Shown piece after piece: positions 53,619 to 63,335 of a stretch of 64,000 bases of DNA. Origin of the DNA: Gordonia sp. OPL2 (lineage in GTDB: Bacteria; Actinomycetota; Actinomycetes; Mycobacteriales; Mycobacteriaceae); assembly GCF_003797825.1 (NCBI RefSeq), contig NZ_RKME01000003.1, forward strand, positions 186,001-250,000, in the 5' to 3' direction. Numbering within the stretch: the stretch's first letter is position 1; each line of letters opens with the position of its first letter. Under the pieces are notes generated by a model. It made no database searches. It was not told the DNA's origin and saw nothing but the letters and a program-made list of their open reading frames with translations. The position numbers and the translations under genes are program-made.

Positions 53619-55940
53619 GTGACCACGAGCCAGAGTCCCGAAGCATCGGCCTCCGACCACGACCTGCGGCGGCTGTTCAGTCTGACCCACCCCGATCCGC
53701 ACGCCTTCCTCGGCGCGCACGACGCCCCGGGCGGGTGGACGATCCTGCGCACATTGCGTCCCGACGCCGTCTCGGTCGTCGCGGTGATCGGCGGTGAGGA
53801 TCACCCGATGACCCGCCAGACCGACGACCTCTGGGTCGCCGCCGTGCCGATCAGCGACCTCATGGACTACCGGTATCGCGTCACCTACCCGAATGCGCAG
53901 GGTGGCACCGACGATTACGTCGTCGCGGACGGATACCGCTTCCTGCCCAGCCTGGGTGAGGTCGACGTGCATCTGTTCTCCGAGGGTCGTCACGAGTCCC
54001 TGTGGGATGTCCTCGGGGCACGGGTGGTCTCCTACACCACGCCCGACGGCGAGGTCCGTGGTACGGCGTTCTCGGTGTGGGCACCGAACGCCCACGGCGT
54101 CGCGCTGATCGGTGATTTCGACGGGTGGGCCGGCCGCCAGACGCCGATGCGGTCGATCGGCAGCAGCGGGGTGTGGGAGGTGTTCGTCCCGGACGTCGGC
54201 GACGGCGCCTCCTACAAGTTCCGCATCCACGGCGCCGACGGTGTCGTCCGCGACAAGGCCGATCCGATGGCCCGTCGGACACTGGTGCCGCCGTCGACGG
54301 TGTCGGTCGTCAGCGAGTCCGAGTACGAATGGTCTGACGACGACTGGATCGCCCGACGTGCGGCCGGAACTCCCGTCGACGAACCGATCAGCGTGTACGA
54401 GGTCCACATCGCATCCTGGCGGGCGGGACTGTCCTACCGAGAACTGGCCACCGAGCTCGGTGACTATCTCGTGGAGAAGGGCTTCACCCACGTCGAGTTC
54501 CTGCCCGTCGCCGAGCATCCGTTCGGCGGATCGTGGGGCTATCAGGTGACCTCCTACTTCGCCCCGACCGCGCGATTCGGCGGCCCCGACGACTTCCGGT
54601 ACCTCGTCGACCATCTGCATTCACTGGGGATCGGCGTCATCGTCGACTGGGTGCCCGCCCACTTCCCCAAGGACGACTGGGCCCTCGCCCGCTTCGACGG
54701 CACGCCGCTCTACGAGGACGGCGACCCGATGCGCGGCGAGCAACTCGACTGGGGCACCTATGTCTTCAACTTCGGCCGACGCGAGGTCCGCAACTTCCTC
54801 GTCGCCAACGCCCTGTTCTGGTTCGATGAGTTCCACATCGACGGACTGCGGGTCGACGCCGTCGCCTCGATGCTGTACCTGGACTACTCCCGTCCCGACG
54901 GCCAGTGGCGCCCCAACATCTACGGCGGACGCGAGAACCTCGAGGCGGTGCAGTTCCTACAGGAGACGAATGCGACTGTGCACAAACACTTTCCGGGAGC
55001 GCTGACGATCGCGGAGGAGTCGACCGCCTGGCCGGGGGTCACGCAGATGACCGATCTCGGCGGCCTCGGATTCACCTTCAAATGGAACATGGGGTGGATG
55101 CACGACACGTTGGGCTATCTCGGCCGGGACCAGGTGCATCGCAGTTTCCATCACCACGAGATCACCTTCTCGCTGATGTACGCGTGGAGCGAGAACTTCG
55201 TCCTGCCGATCTCGCACGACGAGGTCGTGCACGGCAAGGGCACACTGTGGAGCCGTATGCCCGGAGACTCGTTCACCAAGGCGTGTGGCGTACGAGTCCT
55301 GTTGGCGTACATGTGGTCCCACCCCGGAAAGCAGCTGCTGTTCATGGGCCAGGAGTTCGGACAGACCGGTGAATGGGCCGACAACCGCGGGCTCGACTGG
55401 TTCCAGTTGGAGGGCTGGGAGGGTGAACTGCACTCCGGGATCTCCGCGCTGGTCACCGATCTGAACCGGGTCTATCGTGCGCATCCCGCCCTCTACACAC
55501 AGGACGCGACGCCTGACGGCTACTCGTGGATCGACGCCAACGACACCGCCAACAACGTCATCAGCTTCCTGCGATTCGGCTCGGACGGTTCGATGATGGC
55601 CTGCCTGTTCAATTTCTCGGGCAGCGATCGCTCGGACTACCGCATCGGCCTGCCCATGGCGGGCACCTGGGACGAGGTCCTCAACACGGATTCGGCGGCC
55701 TACAGCGGCGCCGGGAAGGGCAACCTCGGCAGCGTCGTCGCCGACGGGCCCGGATGGCACGGCCGCGCCACCTCGGCCCAGGTCATGCTCCCTGCCAACT
55801 CGGCGATCTTCCTCGCACCGGCCTCGCGCACGACCACCTCGGTCGAGACATCCGCGGAGACCGCGGACGAGATCTCGTCGGCCCGGACCGCACCGTCCCC
55901 GACCGCACCGACTGCACCGACTGCACCGACCGAGATCTGA
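53619..55940 (+). CDS. glgB: 1,4-alpha-glucan branching enzyme
   Basis: Adds alpha-1,6 branches to the GlgE product. The 773-residue GH13_9 protein has two N-terminal beta domains (to about 220; [19 protein letters not shown]), then the catalytic barrel with YEVHIASW near 262, HFPKDDW near 350, nucleophile Asp in [18 protein letters not shown] near 412, Glu in AEESTAW near 466 and [10 protein letters not shown] near 535. The last 40 residues are a Ser/Thr/Ala/Pro tail with [10 protein letters not shown], coded by tandem 9-nt repeats. GTG 53619 follows GAGG by 5 nt. Confidence 0.95.
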   Translation: MTTSQSPEASASDHDLRRLFSLTHPDPHAFLGAHDAPGGWTILRTLRPDAVSVVAVIGGEDHPMTRQTDDLWVAAVPISDLMDYRYRVTYPNAQGGTDDYVVADGYRFLPSLGEVDVHLFSEGRHESLWDVLGARVVSYTTPDGEVRGTAFSVWAPNAHGVALIGDFDGWAGRQTPMRSIGSSGVWEVFVPDVGDGASYKFRIHGADGVVRDKADPMARRTLVPPSTVSVVSESEYEWSDDDWIARRAAGTPVDEPISVYEVHIASWRAGLSYRELATELGDYLVEKGFTHVEFLPVAEHPFGGSWGYQVTSYFAPTARFGGPDDFRYLVDHLHSLGIGVIVDWVPAHFPKDDWALARFDGTPLYEDGDPMRGEQLDWGTYVFNFGRREVRNFLVANALFWFDEFHIDGLRVDAVASMLYLDYSRPDGQWRPNIYGGRENLEAVQFLQETNATVHKHFPGALTIAEESTAWPGVTQMTDLGGLGFTFKWNMGWMHDTLGYLGRDQVHRSFHHHEITFSLMYAWSENFVLPISHDEVVHGKGTLWSRMPGDSFTKACGVRVLLAYMWSHPGKQLLFMGQEFGQTGEWADNRGLDWFQLEGWEGELHSGISALVTDLNRVYRAHPALYTQDATPDGYSWIDANDTANNVISFLRFGSDGSMMACLFNFSGSDRSDYRIGLPMAGTWDEVLNTDSAAYSGAGKGNLGSVVADGPGWHGRATSAQVMLPANSAIFLAPASRTTTSVETSAETADEISSARTAPSPTAPTAPTAPTEI

Positions 55941-56018
55941 CAGACCGGGCCAGGTCGCCGGAGCCGGTCTCCGACCACCCGGAATCCGCCGACGGTGCCT
56001 GGTCCATCACCGGCCGGG

Positions 56019-56152
56019 CACGGTCGGCGAGATTCAGGACACGGTCGGCGAGTTCTGGGGCACGGTCGGCGAATTATGAGGCCCGCTCTGCGACAGGACA
56101 CGGTCAGCGAATTCTGGGGCACGGTCGGCGAACTCGCGGGCCCGGTCGGCGA
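56019..56152. repeat. 21-bp tandem repeat array downstream of glgB
   Basis: Six or seven copies of a 21-nt unit with core CACGGTCGGCGA begin at about 56019, 56040, 56061, 56080 (decayed), 56099, 56120 and 56141. The array fills the convergent gap between glgB and the thioredoxin gene. The period is a multiple of three and one strand can be read as a TVGEFWG repeat, but no start codon with a ribosome site precedes it. Copy number may vary between strains. Confidence 0.7.
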
Positions 56153-56160
56153 GGGTGAGA

Positions 56161-57165
56161 TCAGTAGAGGGCCGTCGCGAGCTTGCGTCGGGCCGACACG
56201 ACGAACGGTTCGGCCGGATCGAACAGCTCGAACAGCTCGAGCAGCCGGGTGCGAGCCCGCGTGCGGTCGTCGCCGGCGGTCACCTTGACGACCCCGATGA
56301 TCCGGTCGAAGGCCTGCTCGGGCTGCTGCGCCAGCAGCAACACGTCGGCGGCCGCCAGCTGAGCGTCGACATCGGTCGGGGCCGCCGTGTCGACGATGGC
56401 CGGATCGTGCGCCTGGGCACGCAGCACGAAATCGAGATTGCGCGCAGCCGAGGCCGCCTCGACGTTGTCGGGCTCCGCCTCCGCGATGGCCCGGTAGTCG
56501 GCGAGGGCGCCTTCGAAGTCACCGCCGTTCAGCTTGTCCTCGGCGGCCACCATCCGCGGGTCGTCGGGCTCGGGTTCGGCCTCACCCTGCGGGGCGATAC
56601 CCGGCAGCGCATCGCCGACCTGGGCGAGGATGTCGTCGACCCACTGGGTGATCTCGGCCTCCGACCGCACACCGTTGAACGCCGCGACGGGCTGTCCCTG
56701 CGCGATGGCCACGACCATCGGGATCGACTGCACCCGGAACGCCTGTGCGATACGGGGGTTCGCGTCCACGTCGATCTTGGCGAGCACCCAGGACCCCTGC
56801 GCGCGGGCGGCCAGCGATTCCAGGACCGGCGACAACTGTTTGCACGGGCCGCACCATTCAGCCCACAGGTCGACGAGGACCAATTGCTGTTGGGAACGGA
56901 CGAGGACCTCGGACTCGAAGGTCTCCTCGGTGACGTCCATGACCGCATCTCCGGACGCGGTGTCCGGGCCCGCCGTCGACGGTGGGCCCGCGGAGCCGTC
57001 GGGTGATGCCTCCGGTTGGGGGCGAGTCGGTCGTTGTCCCTGTTGACGCTGGGCGTCGGCCCGTTCCTTGAGGGCCGACAGGTCCACCGCCCCCGCCATG
57101 GCTACCGCCGCAGCCTGTTGCCGAGCGGCGGCCGCCGCCTGCTGCCGATTCGTTGGTCGTGTCAC
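56161..57165 (-). CDS. Thioredoxin-domain protein with TPR-like C-terminus (CnoX/YbbN type)
   Basis: A 334-residue cytoplasmic protein, Rv1324-like. After an Ala/Gln-rich N-terminus (1-75) comes a thioredoxin domain with LWAEWCGPCKQLSPVLE near residue 105 and cis-Pro in QSIPMVVA. From about 205 a helical repeat region (DDPRMVAAEDKLNGGDFEGALADYRAI) matches the co-chaperone CnoX. Such proteins protect clients from oxidation and pass them to chaperonins. The GTG at 57165 overlaps the MFS stop by 4 nt. Confidence 0.88.
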   Translation of the reverse strand: MTRPTNRQQAAAAARQQAAAVAMAGAVDLSALKERADAQRQQGQRPTRPQPEASPDGSAGPPSTAGPDTASGDAVMDVTEETFESEVLVRSQQQLVLVDLWAEWCGPCKQLSPVLESLAARAQGSWVLAKIDVDANPRIAQAFRVQSIPMVVAIAQGQPVAAFNGVRSEAEITQWVDDILAQVGDALPGIAPQGEAEPEPDDPRMVAAEDKLNGGDFEGALADYRAIAEAEPDNVEAASAARNLDFVLRAQAHDPAIVDTAAPTDVDAQLAAADVLLLAQQPEQAFDRIIGVVKVTAGDDRTRARTRLLELFELFDPAEPFVVSARRKLATALY

Positions 57166-58430
57166 CGTTCCAGTGTGTCACGTCGGCGGGGAACGGTTCG
57201 CTGCTCATCGGCAGTCACGTCGTCGCCGCGCCGCACGACGCCCGCAGCGGCGGCGGCGAACACAAGGGCTCCGATCGCGACGACGAGACCGATCGCCAGA
57301 GTGCTGCGGTTGCTGATGAAGCCGACGACGGCCGGTCCCGCGAGCATGCCCAGGTAGCCACAACCGACGACGAGCGAGATGCTGCGCCCACTCGACTCGG
57401 TGGTGAGGTTGCCCGCCGCGGTGAAGATCTGCGGGATGAGACCAGCGAGTCCGATCCCGAACACCGTCCAACCGACGATCGCCACCCACGCCGCCGGAGC
57501 CACCACCGCGAGCGTCATCCCGACGATGCCGATCAGCGCCCCGTAGCGGACGACCGCGACGGGCCCCATCGCGGCCGCGACCGGGTCGATGCCGAAACGC
57601 GCGACCGTCATCGCGGCGCTGAACGCACCGAAGGCGATCGCACCGACCGACTCCGGACTTCCGAAGGTCTCGACGATGTGCAGTGCACTCCAGTCGTACG
57701 CGGTGCCCTCTGCCAGCATCAGCGCGAATGCGACCGCCGCCAACAACACCAGCCGACGACGATCGATGCCGTGCCACCACCGGTGTGACGCCGCCTGCCG
57801 CGGGGCGTCCGACGCCGACGACTCGACCGACGACGACTCCACTGGTTCACGGATCCCGCCAGGCAGGAGGCCCCAGGCGACGCAGACGATCACGACGAGC
57901 CCGACACCGCCGGCGACGGACACTGTCGCCAGGACCGGGACGTCCAGCCACAGGGTGAGCGCGACGACACCCGACCCGACGAGACCGCCCACCGAGAAGA
58001 ACCCGTGGAACGAGGACATGATCGGCCGGCCGTAGTCGCGTTCGACCGCGACGGCCTGCGCGTTCATCGAGACGTCGAGGGCACCGTTGGCGAAGCCGAA
58101 CCCGACGAGGGCGATCGCCAGGGTCCCGGCACCGGCTGCTCTCACCGGTGCGAGGATCACCAGCGAGAGCAGGACGGCCGCGACAACGGTCGTCGGGCGC
58201 GATCCCCACCGGTCGATGATCGGACCGCACAGCTGCATCCCGACGAATGCGGACCCGCCGAGTAACAGCAGCATGCCGCCGAGGGCATCGTGTGAGATAC
58301 CCGTCCGTTCGGTGACGACCGGGATGTGAGCGACCCACATCGCCGCGAGAAAACCGTTCAGCGCGAAGACCGTGGCCACCGACACCCGTGCACGGCGAGC
58401 GGCCGTCGCGGCCGACCGCACGCCGGCCAT
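57162..58430 (-). CDS. MFS transporter (fucose-permease-like)
   Basis: A 422-residue transporter with 12 predicted helices. FALNGFLAAMWVAHIPVV in helix 1, GPIIDRWGSRPTTVV, and FGFANGALDVSMNAQAVAVE with SSFHGFFSVGGLVGS are typical of the FucP/YbjJ-like MFS branch. The substrate is unknown. The ATG at 58430 overlaps the MTH1187 gene stop by 1 nt and its own stop overlaps the thioredoxin start, so the three genes form a coupled set. It is absent from this position in M. tuberculosis. Confidence 0.83.
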   Translation of the reverse strand: MAGVRSAATAARRARVSVATVFALNGFLAAMWVAHIPVVTERTGISHDALGGMLLLLGGSAFVGMQLCGPIIDRWGSRPTTVVAAVLLSLVILAPVRAAGAGTLAIALVGFGFANGALDVSMNAQAVAVERDYGRPIMSSFHGFFSVGGLVGSGVVALTLWLDVPVLATVSVAGGVGLVVIVCVAWGLLPGGIREPVESSSVESSASDAPRQAASHRWWHGIDRRRLVLLAAVAFALMLAEGTAYDWSALHIVETFGSPESVGAIAFGAFSAAMTVARFGIDPVAAAMGPVAVVRYGALIGIVGMTLAVVAPAAWVAIVGWTVFGIGLAGLIPQIFTAAGNLTTESSGRSISLVVGCGYLGMLAGPAVVGFISNRSTLAIGLVVAIGALVFAAAAAGVVRRGDDVTADEQRTVPRRRDTLER

Positions 58431-58735
58431 CACGTGAGGCGCCGGTCGATCCGCTCGACCTTGCCGGTCATCTCGTCGAGGTGGCCGGGCCGTATGTCGG
58501 CCTTGAGCACGAGCCCGACCCGCGGTGCGTGATCGGCGACGGCGTCGGTGGCCGCTTTGACGACTGACATGACCTCGTCCCACTCACCCTCGAGGTAGGT
58601 GAACATGGAGGTGGTCTGGTGTGGAAGTCCGGACTCGCGGACCACCTTGACGGCCGACGCCACCGCAGCGTTCATCCCGCCGTCGGCGTCGACGGCGTCG
58701 CCACCCGACGGTGTCAGGCTGAACGCGACGATCAT
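58430..58735 (-). CDS. MTH1187/thiamine-binding family protein
   Basis: A 101-residue ferredoxin-fold protein of the MTH1187/YkoF-like family: MIVAFSLTPSG at the start, SGLPHQTTSMFTYLEGEWDEVMSVVKAA near residue 40 and LVLKADIRPGHLDEMTGKVERID at the end. Some members bind thiamine or its hydroxymethyl-pyrimidine part. It is coupled to the MFS gene by a 1-nt overlap, which makes a small-molecule uptake module possible. No thiamine riboswitch is visible upstream. Confidence 0.8.
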   Translation of the reverse strand: MIVAFSLTPSGGDAVDADGGMNAAVASAVKVVRESGLPHQTTSMFTYLEGEWDEVMSVVKAATDAVADHAPRVGLVLKADIRPGHLDEMTGKVERIDRRLT

Positions 58736-58748
58736 CAGTGCGTCACCG

Positions 58749-59108
58749 TCAGGCGGCGACGCGCGGTGCGGCCGTGTCGTCGGAGAGTTCGGCGAGGTGG
58801 CCGTTGCGCTGGGCCCACCACTCGAAGACGAGTGTGCCGAACGGCGGGATCGAGGACACCAGCGCCAGCAGCGTCACGACGACGCCCCAACGCAGCTGGA
58901 CCGCGGTGATCAGCGACACCACGACGAACAGTACGAAGACGATGCCGTGCACCATGCCGGGCACGGCCACCGCCTCGGTGTGTCCGAGAACCCACTTGAA
59001 GAACATGGCGATCAACAACGCCAACCAGGTGATCGCCTCCAGGACGGCGACGAACCGGAAGCGTTTGGCAGGGGTGCTGAGATCCAAGAGGTGCGACATG
59101 AGCTCCAT
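58749..59108 (-). CDS. DUF3817 membrane protein, second copy
   Basis: A 119-residue protein with three to four membrane segments (FRFVAVLEAITWLALLIAMFF, VPGMVHGIVFVLFVVVSLITAVQLRW, VVTLLALVSSIPPFGTLVFEWW), the same domain as the gene at 38255. A second ATG three codons in (59099) has GGAG close by and may be the true start. It ends 13 nt before the MTH1187 gene and may be the first gene of that operon. The function is unknown. Confidence 0.82.
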   Translation of the reverse strand: MELMSHLLDLSTPAKRFRFVAVLEAITWLALLIAMFFKWVLGHTEAVAVPGMVHGIVFVLFVVVSLITAVQLRWGVVVTLLALVSSIPPFGTLVFEWWAQRNGHLAELSDDTAAPRVAA

Positions 59109-59185
59109 TGTGCCGAATCGGACATGATCCTACGACAAGGTGTAGTAGAAGTCTCCTCTGGAGACGTCCGTCCACGGACCCGCAA

Positions 59186-60421
59186 TCAGCTCGCAGGCAC
59201 CCGAATGATGAGGGCATCACCCTGTCCGCCGGCCCCGCACAGCGCGGCCGCACCGACACCGCCACCACGACGCTGCAACTCGAGCGCCAGATGCAGTGCG
59301 ATACGAGCTCCCGAGGTCCCGATCGGATGGCCGACGGCGATCGCGCCGCCGTTGACGTTCACGATCTCCGGGTCCACGCCGAGCTGCTTGGCGGAGGCGA
59401 GCCCGACCGCGGCGAAGGCCTCGTTGATCTCGATCAGGTCGAGGTCGGTCGGCGAGATGCCGGCGCGGTCACACGCCTTGACGATGGCGTTGGCGGGTTG
59501 GGCCTGCAGCGACGAGTCCGGACCGGCGACGACACCGTGGGGGCCGATCTCCGCCAGCCAGCTCACGCCGAGTTCGGTGGCCTTGGCCTTGCTCATCACC
59601 ACGACCGCGGCCGCGCCGTCGGAGATCTGCGACGAGTTGCCCGCGGTGATCGTGCCGTCCTTGCGGAACGCCGGACGGAGACCGGACAGCGACTCCGCCG
59701 TGGTGTCGGCCCGCACGCCCTCGTCCTCGGCGAAGACGATCGGGTCACCCTTGCGCTGCGGGATCTCCACCGGCACCACCTCGTCGGCGAACACCCCGTT
59801 CTTCCAGGCGATCGCCGCGCGCTGATGACTGCGGGCGGCGAACTCGTCCTGCTCGGCGCGGGTGAAACCGCGGGTCACGTCGGCCTCGGGCGCACTGGTG
59901 TCGACATCGTTGCCCTGCTCGGTCAGCGCACCCATCGGCTGATCGGTGAACGCGTCCCACAAGCCGTCGAAGGCCATGTGGTCGACGAGTTCGGTGTTGC
60001 CGTACTTGAATCCGCCACGACTTCCCAGCAGCAGATGCGGCGCCTGGGTCATCGACTCCTGCCCACCGGCGACGACGCAGTCGAACTCACCGGCGCGGAT
60101 GAGCTGATCGGCGAGCGCGATCGCGTCCACTCCCGACAGGCACATCTTGTTGATGGTCAACGTCGGCACATCCCAGCCGATCCCGGCCTTGATCGCGGTC
60201 TGGCGCGCCGGCATCTGCCCCGCCCCGGCGGTCAGCACCTGGCCCATGATCACGTACTCCACCGCCGACGCGGGCACCCCGGAACGCTCGAGCGCACCCT
60301 TGATGGCGACCGCACCCAGATCCACCGCGCTGAAATCCTTCAGCGACCCGAGCAGACGCCCGAAGGGGGTCCGCGCGCCCGCGACGATCACTGTCGACGA
60401 CTGTTCGGTGGACGTGGACAT
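59186..60421 (-). CDS. fadA4: Acetyl-CoA acetyltransferase (FadA4-like thiolase)
   Basis: Condenses two acetyl-CoA or cleaves acetoacetyl-CoA. The 411-residue thiolase has the acylated Cys in [15 protein letters not shown] near residue 95, [17 protein letters not shown] near 360 with the catalytic His, and the second Cys in [13 protein letters not shown] near 397. ATG 60421 has GGAGG 6 nt before it. It is divergent from methylmalonyl-CoA epimerase, the arrangement of Rv1323 and Rv1322A in M. tuberculosis. Confidence 0.93.
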   Translation of the reverse strand: MSTSTEQSSTVIVAGARTPFGRLLGSLKDFSAVDLGAVAIKGALERSGVPASAVEYVIMGQVLTAGAGQMPARQTAIKAGIGWDVPTLTINKMCLSGVDAIALADQLIRAGEFDCVVAGGQESMTQAPHLLLGSRGGFKYGNTELVDHMAFDGLWDAFTDQPMGALTEQGNDVDTSAPEADVTRGFTRAEQDEFAARSHQRAAIAWKNGVFADEVVPVEIPQRKGDPIVFAEDEGVRADTTAESLSGLRPAFRKDGTITAGNSSQISDGAAAVVVMSKAKATELGVSWLAEIGPHGVVAGPDSSLQAQPANAIVKACDRAGISPTDLDLIEINEAFAAVGLASAKQLGVDPEIVNVNGGAIAVGHPIGTSGARIALHLALELQRRGGGVGAAALCGAGGQGDALIIRVPAS

Positions 60422-60501
60422 GGGAGACCTCCAACATCGTGAGGAGCGGCAGACCGAGCGCCCGCTCTGTGCGCTGACACCTCCAACGCTACCGTTAGTG
60501 C

Positions 60502-60999
60502 ATGACCACCCGAGCATCAGACCCTGCCGCATCGTCGTCGGCCACGGCCGTCATCTCCGACCTCGTCACCGCTGTCGACCACGTCGGCATCGCCGTGCCC
60601 GATCTCGACGCCGCGAAGAAGTGGTACCTCGACCATCTGGGCTTCGAGACCCTGCACGAGGAGACCAACACCGATCAGGGTGTGGTCGAGGCAATGGTCG
60701 GTCCGCGCTCGGCGGGGGCGACCGGTGGCGCCGTGATCCAGCTGCTGGCACCACTGAACGACGACTCGACGATCGCGAAGTTCCTCGACCGCAACGGTCC
60801 CGGACTCCAGCAGCTGGCCGTGCGGGTCACCGACGTCGAGGCAGTGACCGCACGGCTGACCGACGCGGGCATCCGCGTCCTCTACCCGCAGCCACGTCGC
60901 GGGACCGCGGACTCCCGCATCAATTTCGTGCATCCGAAAGATGCGGGCGGCGTGCTGCTCGAGCTGGTCGAGCCTGCGGGGGATTCCCCAGCTCACTGA
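60502..60999 (+). CDS. mce: Methylmalonyl-CoA epimerase
   Basis: Interconverts (2S)- and (2R)-methylmalonyl-CoA in propionyl-CoA metabolism. The 165-residue glyoxalase-fold protein has a metal His in [19 protein letters not shown] near residue 28, [13 protein letters not shown] near 97 with a second ligand region, and the last Glu in [11 protein letters not shown]. It is divergent from fadA4 with 80 nt between, so the two probably share a control region. Corresponds to Rv1322A. Confidence 0.92.
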   Translation: MTTRASDPAASSSATAVISDLVTAVDHVGIAVPDLDAAKKWYLDHLGFETLHEETNTDQGVVEAMVGPRSAGATGGAVIQLLAPLNDDSTIAKFLDRNGPGLQQLAVRVTDVEAVTARLTDAGIRVLYPQPRRGTADSRINFVHPKDAGGVLLELVEPAGDSPAH

Positions 61000-61027
61000 C
61001 ATCACGGACTGAGATAGACTGTGCCGC

Positions 61028-62125
61028 ATGTCAGCTCCCGCACCGCGGCAACTCCCGTTCGCCATCGTCATGCGCGGCTTCGATCGCGATCAGGTCGCCG
61101 AGCATCTGCAGCGCATGGATGCGGAGTTGCGGGTGCTCGCGGCCGACCGTGACGCGGCGACCGCCAACGCCCACGAGCTCGCCGCACATCTCGAACAGGC
61201 GCGCGACGAGATCGAGGAACTGCGGCGCGAGATCGACAAGCTCTCGGTTCCGCCCACCACTGCACAAGGCATGAGCGAGCGCCTCGGCCGGATGCTGCAG
61301 CTCGCCTCCGACGAGGCGTCTGAGATCCGCGCCGAGGCCGCCGCCGAGGCCGCGGAGATCACCTCGATCGCGCGCCAGGAGGCCGCGTCGCTGCGCGACG
61401 ACGCCGAGTCCGACGCCGAGCGGGTGCGCGATGCGGCGGAGACCAAGGCCCAGCAGCTCGTCGCCGACGCGGAGGAGAAGTCGCGCAAGGCCCGCGAGAA
61501 GGCTGATGCGCTCGCCGCGAAGTCGGCGGAAGAGGCCGAGGAGGCCGCCAAGCTGATCGCCGAACGCAAGGCCGCGATGGAGGCCGAGCACAAGGAGACG
61601 ATGAGCGCCGCCCGCGACGAGGCCCGACGGATCGTCACCAAGGCCAAGGGTGAAGCCGCCGAACTCGAGTTGCAGAGCACCCGCGCCCGGCAGGCGGAAC
61701 GGGAACGGCACGACGCGGAGATCACCTCACAGCGCGACCGTGCCCGCCACGAGGCACAACGGATGAAGGACACGGCGCTCGAGATCGCCACCGAACGCCT
61801 CGCCCGCTCGCGCGAGTTGGCCGGCAAGGCCGATCTCGCCCGCAAGCAGGTCGTCGATCAGCTCAATCAGGTCCGCGATCAGCTCGCGAAGGTCCCGGCC
61901 CAGCTCGCCGAACGCCACCAGGACCTCGCCGAGCTGACCGACAACGACGACATCGAGCTGCTCAACCGCGCGCTCTCGAGCTCCTCACAGGTCAGACGGT
62001 CGGGTCAGACCAACGGCGCCACCGCCACCGGCACGAACAGCACCACCACCGCCGACCACACCGCGGCCCCGACGGACACCGCGTCCGACGCCGAGGCCGA
62101 CGACCCGGCGAAGACGACCACCTGA
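61028..62125 (+). CDS. DivIVA-like coiled-coil protein
   Basis: A 365-residue protein. Residues 9-70 (LPFAIVMRGFDRDQVAEHLQRMDAEL) resemble the DivIVA N-terminal domain that senses curved membrane, followed by a coiled coil of Ala/Glu/Lys/Arg heptads from about 90 to 300 and a Thr/Ala/Asp-rich tail. The main polar-growth DivIVA (Wag31) of this group lies elsewhere and is shorter; this looks like a paralogue that may scaffold envelope proteins at the pole. ATG 61028 gives the complete domain. Confidence 0.78.
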   Translation: MSAPAPRQLPFAIVMRGFDRDQVAEHLQRMDAELRVLAADRDAATANAHELAAHLEQARDEIEELRREIDKLSVPPTTAQGMSERLGRMLQLASDEASEIRAEAAAEAAEITSIARQEAASLRDDAESDAERVRDAAETKAQQLVADAEEKSRKAREKADALAAKSAEEAEEAAKLIAERKAAMEAEHKETMSAARDEARRIVTKAKGEAAELELQSTRARQAERERHDAEITSQRDRARHEAQRMKDTALEIATERLARSRELAGKADLARKQVVDQLNQVRDQLAKVPAQLAERHQDLAELTDNDDIELLNRALSSSSQVRRSGQTNGATATGTNSTTTADHTAAPTDTASDAEADDPAKTTT

Positions 62126-62171
62126 CCCTGGTTCATGCGCGGCGCGACGTCGGCCTCGTTAGGATCCGGCC

Positions 62172-62585
62172 ATGAAGAAGCGTGCGTTCGTGCTGCTCAA
62201 CCGCGTGATGAATGCGGTCATCGCCCGGCTGCGACCGCGGCGCTTCCGCGGCGCCGACCTCCTGCTGCTGACGACGACCGGACGCAGGAGCGGAGAACCC
62301 CGCACCACTCCCCTGATCTACACATCCGACGGTGACCGCTGGATCGTCGTGGCGTCGAACGGCGGCGCCGACTGGGAGCCCGGATGGTGGCTGAATCTGC
62401 GTGCCGGCGCCCCGGCGACCGTCGACATCGGCGGGACGGTCACCCCGGTGATCGGAACCGAACTGACCGGCGACGAACGCGCGACGATGTGGTCGATGCT
62501 CAACGACGAGGTGTTCGACTACCAGAACTACCAGGACAAGGTGCACCGCACGATCGCGGTCGTCGCGCTGACCCCGGCCCCCTGA
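62172..62585 (+). CDS. Deazaflavin-dependent nitroreductase family protein
   Basis: A 137-residue split-barrel protein of the F420H(2)-dependent quinone reductase/Ddn family. LLLLTTTGRRSGEPRTTPLIY near residue 35 and WIVVASNGGADWEPGWWLNL near 57 are the family blocks. The enzyme probably reduces quinones or other acceptors with F420, protecting against redox stress; the substrate is unknown. It ends 27 nt before the convergent nucS. Confidence 0.83.
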   Translation: MKKRAFVLLNRVMNAVIARLRPRRFRGADLLLLTTTGRRSGEPRTTPLIYTSDGDRWIVVASNGGADWEPGWWLNLRAGAPATVDIGGTVTPVIGTELTGDERATMWSMLNDEVFDYQNYQDKVHRTIAVVALTPAP

Positions 62586-62612
62586 TACCTACCCCGACCT
62601 CGGCATCCCGCC

Positions 62613-63296
62613 TCAGAACAGGCGGAACTCGTTGCTCTCCGCACCGCGCAAGGCGTCGTAATCCAGTACCAGGCAACGGATTCCACGATCTTCCGCCAGT
62701 GTGCGGGCCTGCGGTTTGATCTGCTGCGCGGCGAACACGCCGGAGACCGGCGCCAGGATCGGATCGCGATTGAGCAGTTCGAGATAGCGGGTCAACTGCT
62801 CGACGCCGTCGATCTCCCCGCGTCGTTTGATCTCCACCGCCACAGTCGATCCGATGGCGTCGCGACAGAGCAGATCCACCGGCCCGATGGCCGTCATGTA
62901 CTCGCGGCGGATCAGGCTGTGCCCGGGGCCGAGGGTCTCGACATGTTCGGCGAGCAGTTCCTGCAGGTGCGCCTCCACGCCGTCCTTGACCAGACCGGGG
63001 TCGATGCCCAACTCGTGCTCCGAGTCGTGCTCGATCGACGCGATCGTGATGCGCAGTTCCTCGCCCGCCTTGTTCGTGACGACCCAGTAGGCCTGGGCCT
63101 CGACACCGTCGGGCACATCCGACTCGGCCATCCAGCACGGCGGGCTCATCCAGTTGAGAGGCTTGTACGCACGATCGTCGGCGTGCACGCTCACCGATCC
63201 GTCCGACTTGATCAGCAGTAGTCGTTTCGCCATCGGCAGATGTGCGGTCAATCGCCCGACATAGTCCACTTGGCAGCTCGCGATAACCAGACGCAC
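62613..63296 (-). CDS. nucS: Mismatch-specific endonuclease NucS/EndoMS
   Basis: Cuts both strands at mismatches and replaces MutS/MutL in actinobacterial mismatch repair. The 227-residue protein has an N-terminal DNA-binding domain ([21 protein letters not shown]) and a C-terminal nuclease with PVDLLCRD and [10 protein letters not shown] near residue 156 plus [12 protein letters not shown]. It ends in EFRLF, a motif that can dock on the beta sliding clamp. GTG 63296 is the start. Matches M. tuberculosis Rv1321 in sequence pattern and position. Confidence 0.94.
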   Translation of the reverse strand: MRLVIASCQVDYVGRLTAHLPMAKRLLLIKSDGSVSVHADDRAYKPLNWMSPPCWMAESDVPDGVEAQAYWVVTNKAGEELRITIASIEHDSEHELGIDPGLVKDGVEAHLQELLAEHVETLGPGHSLIRREYMTAIGPVDLLCRDAIGSTVAVEIKRRGEIDGVEQLTRYLELLNRDPILAPVSGVFAAQQIKPQARTLAEDRGIRCLVLDYDALRGAESNEFRLF

Positions 63297-63335
63297 GTGG
63301 GTCAGCTTAACGCCGACCCCATCGCAGCCCGACCA

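Noticed and set aside
56019..56152. CRISPR array or repeat-protein gene
   Set aside because: The 21-nt units are contiguous without spacers, and no frame has a start codon with a ribosome site.
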